From Gemmatimonadaceae bacterium (GTDB taxonomy: Bacteria; Gemmatimonadota; Gemmatimonadetes; Gemmatimonadales; Gemmatimonadaceae), in contig JAICLZ010000033.1 in assembly GCA_025929535.1 (NCBI GenBank), forward strand, positions 1-45,290: a stretch of DNA of 45,290 bases. The letters are read 5' to 3'. The position numbers and the translations under genes are program-made. Below, in pieces: positions 6,839 through 16,977 of the stretch. The number at the start of each line of letters is the position of its first letter. Position 1 is the stretch's first letter. The notes beneath the pieces were generated by a model that was not told where the DNA came from, did no database searches, and saw nothing but the letters and a program-made list of their open reading frames with translations.

Positions 6839-7755
6839 AGCGCGATGCCCGGATGCAGCAGTCGCGCTATCGAGGCCGCTGCTTCGCCGGCGCGCACGGA
6901 CGGGCGCCCAACGAGATTCGTGTCCACCACGAACACGCGCCCCTCGCGCACCGCGCGCACGCCCTTCCACAGCGGGCTGGTCGTGATCGCCGTTTTACCG
7001 GACACGCCCGCGAGGATGATGCGCGGATCGCGCTCGATGATGTCCTCGAGCGATACCTGGGGCGACGGCTCGGAGCGATCGGCGTAGATGTTCGTGCCGC
7101 CGGCGATCGTGAGCAGCTCGTCGAGGAAGCTGCCCGCACCGATCGTGTAGATCGGCGAGTCCCAGACGTGCCAGAAGACCGTAGGGTGATCGAGATGGAG
7201 CGTGGCCGCGCGCACGCGGGCGAGCGTGCGCTGCATCGTGTCGATGACCGTGGAGGCATTCGCGCTCTCGCCCACGGCGCGGCCGAGCGCGCGGCTGGCG
7301 CGCACGAAGTCCGCGAGGCGATCCGTGCGAAGGGCAATCACCGAAATGCCCGCGGCGCGCAGCTGCTGCGCGGCCATGCGATTGTCCGCGCTCGCGTAGA
7401 GCACGACGAGATCAGGGTGCCGCGCGAGCACCGCCTCGATGTTCGGTCTGAGCCCGGGACCCACGTCCGGCACTCGGCGCGCAGCCTCGGGCCACACATC
7501 CCACGTCGTGCGCGCAACGACACGCGGGCCGGCACCCAACGCGAAGAGGAGCTCGGTGGTCGCGGGGTTCAGCGATGCAATGCGCGCCGGCGATGCGACC
7601 GTGCCCGCGCGGATCGTGTCGCCGAAGTCATCGATGTCGAGCGCGGGCCCTGCGGGATGCGGCTCGCCACACGACGCCACTGCGGTGATCGCGATGAGCG
7701 CGAGCACTCCGTTGAGCAGCACGAGACGACGAAGCGAGCGCGGAGCTGGACGCAA
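6835..7755 (-). CDS. btuF: Cobalamin-binding lipoprotein of the ABC transporter (BtuF-like)
   Basis: A periplasmic binding protein of the BtuF/FhuD class that delivers cobalamin to the permease. Core motifs are RIASLNPATTELLFALGAG, TTWDVWPEAARRVPDVG and HPDLVVLYAS, with the C-terminal lobe ending at LLHPGIAL. From the TTG at 7755 the N-terminus is MRPAPRSLRRLVLL, a charged lipoprotein signal with lipid-bearing C29 (lipobox VASC), giving 306 residues. Earlier in-frame starts (TTG 7782, GTG 7764) lie inside the riboswitch terminator hairpin, so I prefer 7755; GTG 7722 is also possible. The gene is first in the B12 operon. Confidence 0.88.
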   Translation of the reverse strand: MRPAPRSLRRLVLLNGVLALIAITAVASCGEPHPAGPALDIDDFGDTIRAGTVASPARIASLNPATTELLFALGAGPRVVARTTWDVWPEAARRVPDVGPGLRPNIEAVLARHPDLVVLYASADNRMAAQQLRAAGISVIALRTDRLADFVRASRALGRAVGESANASTVIDTMQRTLARVRAATLHLDHPTVFWHVWDSPIYTIGAGSFLDELLTIAGGTNIYADRSEPSPQVSLEDIIERDPRIILAGVSGKTAITTSPLWKGVRAVREGRVFVVDTNLVGRPSVRAGEAAASIARLLHPGIAL

Positions 7756-7789
7756 AACGGGCACCTGTTCCCGTGGGAGCAAGTGCCCG
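7754..7789 (-). terminator. Riboswitch-controlled terminator or ribosome-site-hiding hairpin of the B12 operon
   Basis: On the minus strand, CGGGCACTTGCTCCC (7775-7789) pairs with GGGAACAGGTGCCCG (7758-7772). This makes a 15-bp stem with one mismatch and one wobble around a 2-base turn, followed directly by TTTT (7754-7757). The AGG that could act as ribosome site for the TTG at 7755 lies in the 3' arm, so the hairpin could block transcription, translation or both. An alternative helix between 7829-7841 and 7776-7793 would prevent it from forming. Confidence 0.75.
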
Positions 7790-7860
7790 GCTGCGATGGA
7801 GCGATTGGATGCACGCGCCTATCGCCACCAGCCCTTGCTCCGAGGGACTGAACGTGTGGC

Positions 7861-7999
7861 GCGGACGCGAGGCGTCTCCTGGCTTCGGGATCCGCGCTCG
7901 CCTTCCCGGCATGTGCCAGTGGCCTCGAGCGCTCGACTCTTCCCGTTACAGTGGCGGGACCGCGCCGGACTCTCACCGGCTTCCGTGACCCGTATCCGC
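7861..7999 (-). ncRNA. Cobalamin (adenosylcobalamin-type) riboswitch
   Basis: The minus strand carries the conserved cobalamin-aptamer blocks in order: AAGCCGGTGAGAGTCCGG (core helix, to about 7965), CCCGCCACTGT (7948-7958), GCCACTGGCACATGCCGGGA then AGGC (7900-7923), and the B12 box GAAGCCAGGAGAC (7874-7886). An outer stem GCGGA/TCCGC (7995-7999 with 7861-7865) closes it. It lies directly upstream of the B12 uptake operon. In this family, bound cobalamin turns expression off. Confidence 0.95.
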
Positions 8000-8020
8000 A
8001 AATCGACTTCCCGGAAGAAG

Positions 8021-9298
8021 CTAGGCGGAGCGCGCGGACGCGTCAAGCGCGCTCGCATCGGCCGCGGATGCATCGAGCGCCTGCGCGAGCTCGCGCTTGA
8101 GCGCGCGCCGGCGCTCTTCGTAGGCCGCGCGTGCGGCGGAGTCGGCCGCGCCCGCGCGCTCGAACTCCGCGTCGAGCGATGCGATCTCGCGCGCGAGTGC
8201 TTCCGTCCTGGTGGAGACAGCCACGCGCGCTTGCCCAGCGACGAGCGCGCTCCGTTGCCGCGCGCGCAGATACCACGCGATGAGCCCCGCCGCCATGAGC
8301 GTGGCGAGCGCGCCCGCGATCCACCAGTAGACGCGCACGTTTTCGGCGGCGTGCACCACCGGCACTGCGATCTCGATCGATGCGCCCGCCGGTGCATCCG
8401 CGCCGAGGTAGCGCTGGAAGACTCGCTGCTCGATCGTGGCCGGCGCGACCGGCTTGAGCGACGCGCCGCGCGCCTGCGCCTTGGGCTCCTCGAGCAGGAG
8501 CTCGAGCACCGTCGCGCCCTGCTCGAGAGGCATGTGCAGCGGAAACGAGGACTGCGGCACCGTATACGAGAACGACAGCTGCTTGAGTCCGGGCGCGAAG
8601 GGCGCTGTCACGCGCACGCGCCCGTCCGCAGACGAGATGGCCGCCGCGGAGATGTCGCTCTCCCCCGGTTGAACGGTGGCCGCGCCGGGCGGCAGCGGCG
8701 CAGTCCACGTCGGATGCGCATCATCGGGAGAGACGAGCGTCTGATCGCTCTCGTTCGCGATCTCGTACGCCTCGACCATCTGCCGCGAGCCGTCGACGTT
8801 GGGCGACGAGACGATGATGTGCCGGCCCTTGATCGCGAGCGGAAAGTGGATCGAGGTCGTGTCGAAGACGACGATCGTGCCATCGTCACCACTCACGCGT
8901 GGCGTGGTGAGCGGGCGCGAGAAGTACGCGATGCCGTCGTACATCGCGGACATGAAATACACGACGTCGGCCTTTCCCCTGCGCACGTAGCGGAAGTGGA
9001 AGCGCCCATCCGCACCCACGCGCATGGAGTCGAGCGGGCCGGCCGTATCCGATGCGACGCGATGGATGGTCACCCACACGCCGCCCACGGGAGTGAGGCC
9101 GTTGAGCCGCGGGCGCATCACGCGACCCTCCACGGTACTGGGCGTGGGCGCCACGATGCCGCTGTCCTGGGCGCGCAACGGTCGGGAGCCCAGCACGAGC
9201 GCGGCGAGCGCGAGCGCGCCACGCATCACGCGAGAAGGGCGGCCGCTTCGCGCGACCGCCCTCGCCGGAACCGCGCACACATCCATCGCGGTTCTCAC
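8021..9298 (-). CDS. Exported membrane protein with a carboxypeptidase-regulatory-like domain
   Basis: A 425-residue protein of unknown function. The GTG at 9298 overlaps the nuclease stop as GTGA; ATGs at 9286 and 9226 are alternatives, and the last would place the signal peptide (MRGALALAALVLGSRPLRAQ) at the very N-terminus. Next is a carboxypeptidase-regulatory-like beta domain (STVEGRVMRPRLNG to about YFSRPL), then a long beta-rich extracytoplasmic region. One membrane helix (WWIAGALATLMAAGLIAWYL) lies near residue 340. The cytoplasmic tail is a predicted coiled coil rich in Ala, Glu and Arg, similar in style to tails of cytochrome c maturation CcmI-type proteins. The last 30 residues are alanine/serine rich. 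Confidence 0.75.
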   Translation of the reverse strand: MRTAMDVCAVPARAVARSGRPSRVMRGALALAALVLGSRPLRAQDSGIVAPTPSTVEGRVMRPRLNGLTPVGGVWVTIHRVASDTAGPLDSMRVGADGRFHFRYVRRGKADVVYFMSAMYDGIAYFSRPLTTPRVSGDDGTIVVFDTTSIHFPLAIKGRHIIVSSPNVDGSRQMVEAYEIANESDQTLVSPDDAHPTWTAPLPPGAATVQPGESDISAAAISSADGRVRVTAPFAPGLKQLSFSYTVPQSSFPLHMPLEQGATVLELLLEEPKAQARGASLKPVAPATIEQRVFQRYLGADAPAGASIEIAVPVVHAAENVRVYWWIAGALATLMAAGLIAWYLRARQRSALVAGQARVAVSTRTEALAREIASLDAEFERAGAADSAARAAYEERRRALKRELAQALDASAADASALDASARSA

Positions 9299-9831
9299 AA
9301 GTTGAACTTTCCGAAATCCTCGGGACGCATCTTTTCGAGATATTCCTTGAGCTGCTCCGCCGTGATGTCGCGCGGATCGTCCGGAATCATCGGTGTGTCC
9401 TCTTCCTCGTCGTTGCCGGCACCTTCGACCTCGGCGTCCTCCACCTCGAGCGCGGTGAGCAGCGACTCCTGCGCGAAGATCGGCGCCGAGAAGCGGAGCG
9501 CGATCGCAATGCTGTCGGACGGACGCGCATCGATGTGAAAGACATCTTCCCCGCGCAGCAGATGCAGCTCCGCGAAGTACGTGTTGTCCTGCACCTTCGT
9601 GATCTGCACGCGGCGCAGCTCGGCACCCATCCCTGTGATCAGCCGCTTGCACAGGTCGTGCGTGAGCGGCCGGGGCGGACGGATGTGATTCATCTCCATC
9701 ACGATGCTCTCGGCCTCCGGCTGGCCGATCCAGATCGGAAGCAGCCGGTCGCCGCCCTTCTCCTGCAGAATCACTACGTACGAGCTCGAAACGCTGTCGA
9801 GCCCCAGTCGGGCTACGCTCACTTCGATCAT
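9295..9831 (-). CDS. Bifunctional nuclease family protein (BFN, DUF151)
   Basis: A 178-residue DUF151 protein. It starts at the ATG at 9831 (MIEVSVARLGLDSVSSSYVV), preceded by a G-rich ribosome site. Family motifs are LLPIWIGQPEAESI, RPLTHDL, VYFAEL-like TYFAELHL, and the conserved DARPSDSIAIALR. Plant and bacterial relatives have RNase and DNase activity and are linked to stress responses; some bacterial members bind ribosomal or regulatory partners. The C-terminal third is acidic (GNDEEED) and ends in a helix, KEYLEKMRPEDFG. It is coupled to the downstream membrane-protein gene. Confidence 0.9.
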   Translation of the reverse strand: MIEVSVARLGLDSVSSSYVVILQEKGGDRLLPIWIGQPEAESIVMEMNHIRPPRPLTHDLCKRLITGMGAELRRVQITKVQDNTYFAELHLLRGEDVFHIDARPSDSIAIALRFSAPIFAQESLLTALEVEDAEVEGAGNDEEEDTPMIPDDPRDITAEQLKEYLEKMRPEDFGKFNL

Positions 9832-9886
9832 CTCATCCCCCGCTCGAGGCCGATTTGGCGCCACCGCGGCGGCGCCTATGTCGGCG

Positions 9887-12458
<2,572 letters not shown>

Positions 12459-12534
12459 TGGGGGCGAGGAGGGTTCGCGCGCGGATCAGCGGAGACGGAG
12501 CGAGTACCCCGGCGGGCTGAAGCGATCGAATCGC

Positions 12535-12564
12535 ATTTTACCGCTCTCACATCACGTGGGGCAA
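12535..12564 (-). promoter_or_regulatory. Candidate metK-ahcY promoter
   Basis: On the minus strand TTGCCC (12559-12564, inside the end of the EI gene) and TAAAAT (12535-12540) are separated by 18 bases. The -10 box matches TATAAT at 5 of 6 positions and is the most AT-rich point in the 88-base gap between the EI gene and metK. The leader would be about 70 bases. Confidence 0.5.
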
Positions 12565-14319
12565 GCCGTCGAGCAGCTCGGCAACCTCGCCGAACGTGTC
12601 CGTAAAGGACTCGAGGATGACGGCTTCCGATTCGGCGGCGGTGCGCGCCTCCATCGCCGCCGCGGCGCTGTCGGCTGCGGTGCTCGCCGTCGTGCCGCGC
12701 ACGAGTCGCTTGAGCAGTGTGACCGAGCGCGGCGAGACGCTCATCGTGCGCACGCCGAGCCCGATGAGCGCGTACGCGGTGAGTGGCTGAGACGCCATCT
12801 CTCCGCACACGGTGACCTCGATGCCGTTGGATGCGCCCACCTGCACCGTACGCTGGATGAGTCGCAGCACGGCGGGGTGAAGCGGCGTGAAGCGCGGCGC
12901 CAGATTCGCGTTTCCACGATCGATCGCGAGCGTGTACTGCGTGAGGTCGTTCGTCCCAATGCTGAAGAACGACGCGTCGCCCACGAAGCTGTCCGCGGAG
13001 ACGGCAGCCGCCGGCGTCTCGATCATCACGCCGAGCGGGATGTCGTCGCGATGCCGAGCGCCACGCGCGTCGAGCTCGGCGGAGCATTCATGGATGAGCG
13101 CGCGCGCCTGCCGCACCTCGTCGTTGGAGACGACGAGCGGCAGCATGATGCGCACGTCGCCGAACGCGGCGGCGCGCATCAGCGCACGCAGCTGCACCTT
13201 GAACATCTCGGGCTCGTCGAGGCACATGCGGATCGCGCGCCAGCCGAGAAACGGGTTGGCCTCGGTCGCGTAGCCGCCAACGGGAAGTTTGTCTCCGCCG
13301 ATGTCGTACGTGCGAATCACCACCGGCGCGCCGTTGAACGACTCGGCAACCCGCTTGTACGCGCGGAACTGCTCTTCCTCGTCGGGCATCGTCGTGCGTC
13401 CGACGACCAGAAACTCCGTGCGCATGAGCCCCACGCCATCCGCTCCGCTGCGCACGGCGAATTCCGCCTCTTCGGGAAAATCGATGTTCGCGCGAAGCAC
13501 GAGCCTGTGGCCATCGAGGGTGATCGACTCCGCGCTGCGCAGGAGCTCGAGCTCCTGCGTGAGCCTCGCCTCGCGCTCCGAGCGCTCGTTGAAGTGCCGA
13601 ATCTCGTCGGCGGTCGGGTTCACGGAGATGGTGCCCGCTCCGCCATCCAGAATCGCGAGCTCGCCCGTGGAGAGCCGGCTCGTGGCGTCGCGGAGGCCGA
13701 CCACGGCGGGAATGCCGAGTGAGCGAGCGAGAATGGCCACGTGGGAGACGCGCGTGCCTGCATCGGTGGCAATGGCGGCGATCGCCTCGCGATCGAGCTG
13801 CACGGTGAGGCTCGGCGTCAGATCGTGGGTGACGAGAATCGCGTTCGCTCCCTTGGGCACGTCCACCGGATCGTGATCGGGAAGCCCGAGCAGCAGCGAC
13901 AACACGCGGATCTGCACATCGGCGAGGTCGCCGACGCGCTCGCGCATCATCGCCGACGCGTGTCGCGCGAAGTGATGACGAAGATCGAGCATCGTGATCT
14001 CGAATGCCGACTCGGCGGCCAGATTCTGCCGGATCAGCCCATCGACGCGGCCGATCATGTCGGTGTCCTGCAGGATCAGCATCTGCGCCTCGAAGATGCC
14101 GGCCTCCTCCTCGCCCGCGTGATGCGCGGCGCGCCGGCGCACGTACTCGAGGCGCTCGCGCGCCCGCGCGAGGGTGTTGGTGAAGCGCTCGATCTCGGCC
14201 GGAATCTCCTCATCGGACACGATTCGCTGCGGCACCTCCGGGACTTCCCAGTGGAGCACGTAGACGGGCCCGACGACAATGCCGGGTGAAGCGGAGATGC
14301 CGGCGAGTCGACGATCCAC
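12547..14319 (-). CDS. ptsI: Phosphoenolpyruvate-protein phosphotransferase (PTS enzyme I)
   Basis: Enzyme I takes phosphate from phosphoenolpyruvate and passes it to HPr. The protein has 590 residues, slightly longer than the usual 570-575. It starts with the family pattern GISASPGIVVGPVYVL. The phospho-histidine is H193 in TRVSHVAILARSLGIPAVVG. The PEP-binding barrel has GLMRTEFLVVGR, IRTYDIGGDKLPV, and VCGEMASQPLTAYALIGLGV near the C-terminus. The GTG start at 14319 shares one base with the HPr stop codon (TAGTG), so translation of the two is coupled. It is the last gene of the PTS cluster. Confidence 0.96.
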   Translation of the reverse strand: MDRRLAGISASPGIVVGPVYVLHWEVPEVPQRIVSDEEIPAEIERFTNTLARARERLEYVRRRAAHHAGEEEAGIFEAQMLILQDTDMIGRVDGLIRQNLAAESAFEITMLDLRHHFARHASAMMRERVGDLADVQIRVLSLLLGLPDHDPVDVPKGANAILVTHDLTPSLTVQLDREAIAAIATDAGTRVSHVAILARSLGIPAVVGLRDATSRLSTGELAILDGGAGTISVNPTADEIRHFNERSEREARLTQELELLRSAESITLDGHRLVLRANIDFPEEAEFAVRSGADGVGLMRTEFLVVGRTTMPDEEEQFRAYKRVAESFNGAPVVIRTYDIGGDKLPVGGYATEANPFLGWRAIRMCLDEPEMFKVQLRALMRAAAFGDVRIMLPLVVSNDEVRQARALIHECSAELDARGARHRDDIPLGVMIETPAAAVSADSFVGDASFFSIGTNDLTQYTLAIDRGNANLAPRFTPLHPAVLRLIQRTVQVGASNGIEVTVCGEMASQPLTAYALIGLGVRTMSVSPRSVTLLKRLVRGTTASTAADSAAAAMEARTAAESEAVILESFTDTFGEVAELLDGLPHVM

Positions 14320-14588
14320 TATCGCTCTCCGAACTTGGCCGCGACCAGTTCCGCGATGGCGTTCACCGCCTGCTCCGCATCCGGCCCGTTCGCGCGCACG
14401 AGAATGTTCGAGCCGTACTCCGCAGCCAGCATCATCACGCCCATGATGCTCTTGCCGTTCACCTCGAGGTCGTCGCGGACAATCGTGATTTCGCAGTTGA
14501 ACCTGGACGAGAGCTTCACGATCTCGGCTGCCGGGCGCGCGTGCAGCCCGTTCCTGTTCACGATTTCAACTGTGCGTTCCATCATCAT
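14319..14588 (-). CDS. ptsH: Phosphocarrier protein HPr
   Basis: An 89-residue HPr. The catalytic histidine is H16 in NGLHARPA (His15 in usual numbering), which accepts phosphate from enzyme I. The regulatory serine is S47 in NGKSIMGVMMLA (Ser46 in usual numbering), the target of HPr kinase, whose gene lies six genes upstream. The start is ATG at 14588, overlapping the EIID stop as ATGA; two more ATGs follow immediately (MMM). Both phosphorylation sites are intact, so this HPr can serve both transport and regulation. Confidence 0.96.
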   Translation of the reverse strand: MMMERTVEIVNRNGLHARPAAEIVKLSSRFNCEITIVRDDLEVNGKSIMGVMMLAAEYGSNILVRANGPDAEQAVNAIAELVAAKFGER

Positions 14589-15400
14589 GTGGCGACCGAG
14601 TGAAGAGCCAGAAGAGCGACGATCAACAGCGCGACGCGCCAGCCATCGAGACGACCGTGCAGCTTGACCAGCGCGATGCCGAGGAGCGCCGCGAGTGCGA
14701 GCAGCAGAAACACGAGCGCGTGCGCACCGAGCACCGATCGTCGCGCGGCTTCGGCGATCGGCATGTCCGAGTGGCCGAGGATGCGCGCGGATGCGAGCGG
14801 CAGGGCGAGACCGCACAGGGCCATCACGGCGCGCGCGAGATACTCCGGGCCCTGCCGGAGAATCGGCGTCGCGAGCGAGCCCGCCACGCGCATGCCGTGC
14901 CGCCAGCCGGTGCGCAGGCCCCAGACGCGCAGTGCAACGTGCCCCACGTTGTAGAGCACGAGAAAGAGCGTGACGACGAGCACGGGCCCGGCGCCGAGTC
15001 CATAGGCGAGCAGGGCGACGAGCACCGTGAACGGAAGCCAGCCCGCCCACACCAGCCGATCGCCGACGCTGCCGAGCGGACCGCAGAGCGCGATCCGAAA
15101 GCGCTCGATCTGCGCGGGAGCCATGGCGCCGTCCAGCTCCACTCGCGCGAGCGCGCCCACAGCGACGGCGGCGAGATATGGATGCGCGTTGAAGTAGTGC
15201 GTCTCGCGCGCGAGCGCCGCGTGATACGGCTCGCCCTCGCGGCCACCCGGAAGGGCGCGCAGCGCGGGCTCCAGGGAAAACCCTATGCCCGTGCCCAGCA
15301 TCGTCTCGTAGTTCCACGAGCTCTGCACCGCGAGCATCCGCACGAAGATGCGAAGGCCCGTGAAAAACGGCAGCGGACGGTCCTCGGATGTATCCATCAT
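14585..15400 (-). CDS. PTS system mannose-family EIID component
   Basis: A 271-residue membrane protein of the ManZ/SorM/AgaD family that, with EIIC, forms the sugar channel. It starts at ATG 15400 (MMDTSEDRPLP). The early region has the family pattern SSWNYETMLGTGIGFSLEPAL and HYFNAHPYLAAVAVGALARV, followed by GPLGSVGDRLVWAGWLPF. Several hydrophobic segments fill the C-terminal half. It overlaps EIIC and HPr by 4 bases on either side. Sugar specificity cannot be read from the sequence. Confidence 0.93.
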   Translation of the reverse strand: MMDTSEDRPLPFFTGLRIFVRMLAVQSSWNYETMLGTGIGFSLEPALRALPGGREGEPYHAALARETHYFNAHPYLAAVAVGALARVELDGAMAPAQIERFRIALCGPLGSVGDRLVWAGWLPFTVLVALLAYGLGAGPVLVVTLFLVLYNVGHVALRVWGLRTGWRHGMRVAGSLATPILRQGPEYLARAVMALCGLALPLASARILGHSDMPIAEAARRSVLGAHALVFLLLALAALLGIALVKLHGRLDGWRVALLIVALLALHSVAT

Positions 15401-16080
15401 CCGTGCAGCAGCATCGCGCAGCCGAGCGCGAGCCCTCCGATGAAGAACCATGGGCCGTGCCGGGAGCCGTGCGAGAGCTTCCACGCCGCGCTTCCGGCAA
15501 TCGACGCCGCGACCGCCACGAGCACCGCGCGTATTCTCGCGGAGTCGCCGTGGCCATTCGCGATCGCGAACGCCGTGAGCGGAGCGAGCAGCGCCAGCGC
15601 GATCGCGGTGAGCGCGAAGCTCCGCACCCAATCGGCCGCGAGACCGCGCATCTGCAGCCACGTCACCACCCTCGCATTCCCGAGCTCGAGTGCCGGCAAT
15701 GCGCCCTTCGTCCAGCGGCCGTTCAGCCGCCGCAGCGCGTACATGCTCCATCCTCCCACCCACGCCGTGACCATCGCGCCGAGCATTGCGAAGAGGAGCG
15801 CGCTCGTCGCGTCGCCCGTGCGCGTCACGTACAGCGCGCCGCCCACCACGGACGCGGTGCCCCACTCCGGATACCTGGATGCGCCAACCGGCAGCGTCTC
15901 GAGTGCCATCATCTCGAGAAAGACCCCCGCGAGAAGGCCGTCGCCGGCGCTGCCACCGAGCGTTCCGGCGAGCGTCGAGGCCACGATCGGGCGCGAGAAC
16001 ATGGCCTGCGGAAAGCTCACGACGTCGAGCCCGAGAAAGGCGCCGAGCAGCGCGAACAGGAGGATCGTCGTGATCGTCAC
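15397..16080 (-). CDS. PTS system mannose/sorbose-family EIIC component
   Basis: A 227-residue polytopic membrane protein of the ManY/SorA family. The start GTG at 16080 overlaps the EIIB stop as GTGA. Motifs include LGLDVVSFPQAMFSRPIVA at the N-terminus and GVFLEMMALETLPVGASRYP, a region conserved in this family near the substrate site. About six to seven hydrophobic segments follow. It pairs with EIID. At 227 residues it is somewhat shorter than the roughly 260 of well-studied members, mostly at the C-terminus. Confidence 0.9.
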   Translation of the reverse strand: MTITTILLFALLGAFLGLDVVSFPQAMFSRPIVASTLAGTLGGSAGDGLLAGVFLEMMALETLPVGASRYPEWGTASVVGGALYVTRTGDATSALLFAMLGAMVTAWVGGWSMYALRRLNGRWTKGALPALELGNARVVTWLQMRGLAADWVRSFALTAIALALLAPLTAFAIANGHGDSARIRAVLVAVAASIAGSAAWKLSHGSRHGPWFFIGGLALGCAMLLHG

Positions 16081-16580
16081 GCCGCCCCCTCTTCGCCGTG
16101 TCCCTCGAGCAGCGCGCTGAGGGGAACCGGGCGCGAGGCCGGAACGTCGCGCGCCGTCACCTCCACTCCCTGGTGCTCGAGCTCCTGCAGCGCACGTACT
16201 TCACCGCCCGTGAGATAGAGATAGCGCAGCCGCTCCACACGGTCCGCGCGATGATGAATGCCGCCGAGGTTCACCGCGCGAATCGTGGACTGCTTCGCGA
16301 CCGCGAGCCGCACCATCGTGTCGATGTCCGACGTGAGGAGAATCCCGGGACGCTTGTCCCTGTTCCACTCCTCGAGCTTGAGCGTCGCCTCCGCCACGGA
16401 CGCGAAGAACACGTCGAGCTCGGGGGGAACACCCATTCGGTAGAGCTCCTGCTCCCAGTCGCTGCTCGCCACCTCATCATCGACGAGCACGAGAAAGCCG
16501 AGCCCCATCGGCTGTCCCCAGCCGACGATCACCTGACCGTGGATCAACCGGTCATCGATGCGGTACAGCTCAATTGCCAC
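16077..16580 (-). CDS. PTS system mannose/sorbose-family EIIB component
   Basis: A 167-residue cytoplasmic EIIB domain protein. The phospho-histidine is H14 in YRIDDRLIHGQVIVGW, the invariant signature of the family. Further family segments are FLVLVDDEVASSDWEQELY and NLGGIHHRADRVE, with LYLTGGEVRALQELEHQGVE near the C-terminus. It starts at GTG 16580, overlapping the EIIA stop by 11 bases. It accepts phosphate from EIIA and transfers it to the incoming sugar. Confidence 0.95.
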   Translation of the reverse strand: MAIELYRIDDRLIHGQVIVGWGQPMGLGFLVLVDDEVASSDWEQELYRMGVPPELDVFFASVAEATLKLEEWNRDKRPGILLTSDIDTMVRLAVAKQSTIRAVNLGGIHHRADRVERLRYLYLTGGEVRALQELEHQGVEVTARDVPASRPVPLSALLEGHGEEGAA

Positions 16581-16977
16581 GTGCCGTCCCGAGCGTGACC
16601 TTCAGCGTCGGCACACCGCGCTCGACGGCCTCCGTGGCGGCTTCCTCGGGCGAGAGATTCGGGTGCGTGACGAAGTGCAGCAGCGCGGGCAGGTTCACCC
16701 CGCTCACCACGATCACATCGCGATCACGCAGCAGGCGAAAGGCGGCGATGTTGCAGCTGCCGGCCGGCAGATCGGTGAAGACGACCTTCGCACCGGTCGC
16801 CTCGACGAGCGCGCGCAACTTCTGTTCGAGCTCGGCGCCACTCAGCCCGGTATTCGACATTGCGACGAAGCGGCTGCCCATGCCCGTGATTTGCTCGACC
16901 GCGGACACCAGCCCCGCGGCGAGCTGCGCGTGCGCGAGCACGATCGCGGGCGGCGCCTTGTCCAGTTGTTCACTCAT
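16570..16977 (-). CDS. PTS system mannose-family EIIA component
   Basis: A 135-residue EIIA domain. The phospho-histidine is H16 in IVLAHAQLAAGL. Other family landmarks are KVVFTDLPAGSCNIAAFRLL (usually TDLxGGSPxN) and VSGVNLPALLH. The start ATG at 16977 overlaps the end of the HPr kinase gene by 8 bases. As a separate protein next to hprK it could have regulatory roles, as in proteobacteria that keep EIIA-Man without a transporter. Here all transporter parts are present. Confidence 0.93.
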   Translation of the reverse strand: MSEQLDKAPPAIVLAHAQLAAGLVSAVEQITGMGSRFVAMSNTGLSGAELEQKLRALVEATGAKVVFTDLPAGSCNIAAFRLLRDRDVIVVSGVNLPALLHFVTHPNLSPEEAATEAVERGVPTLKVTLGTARGN

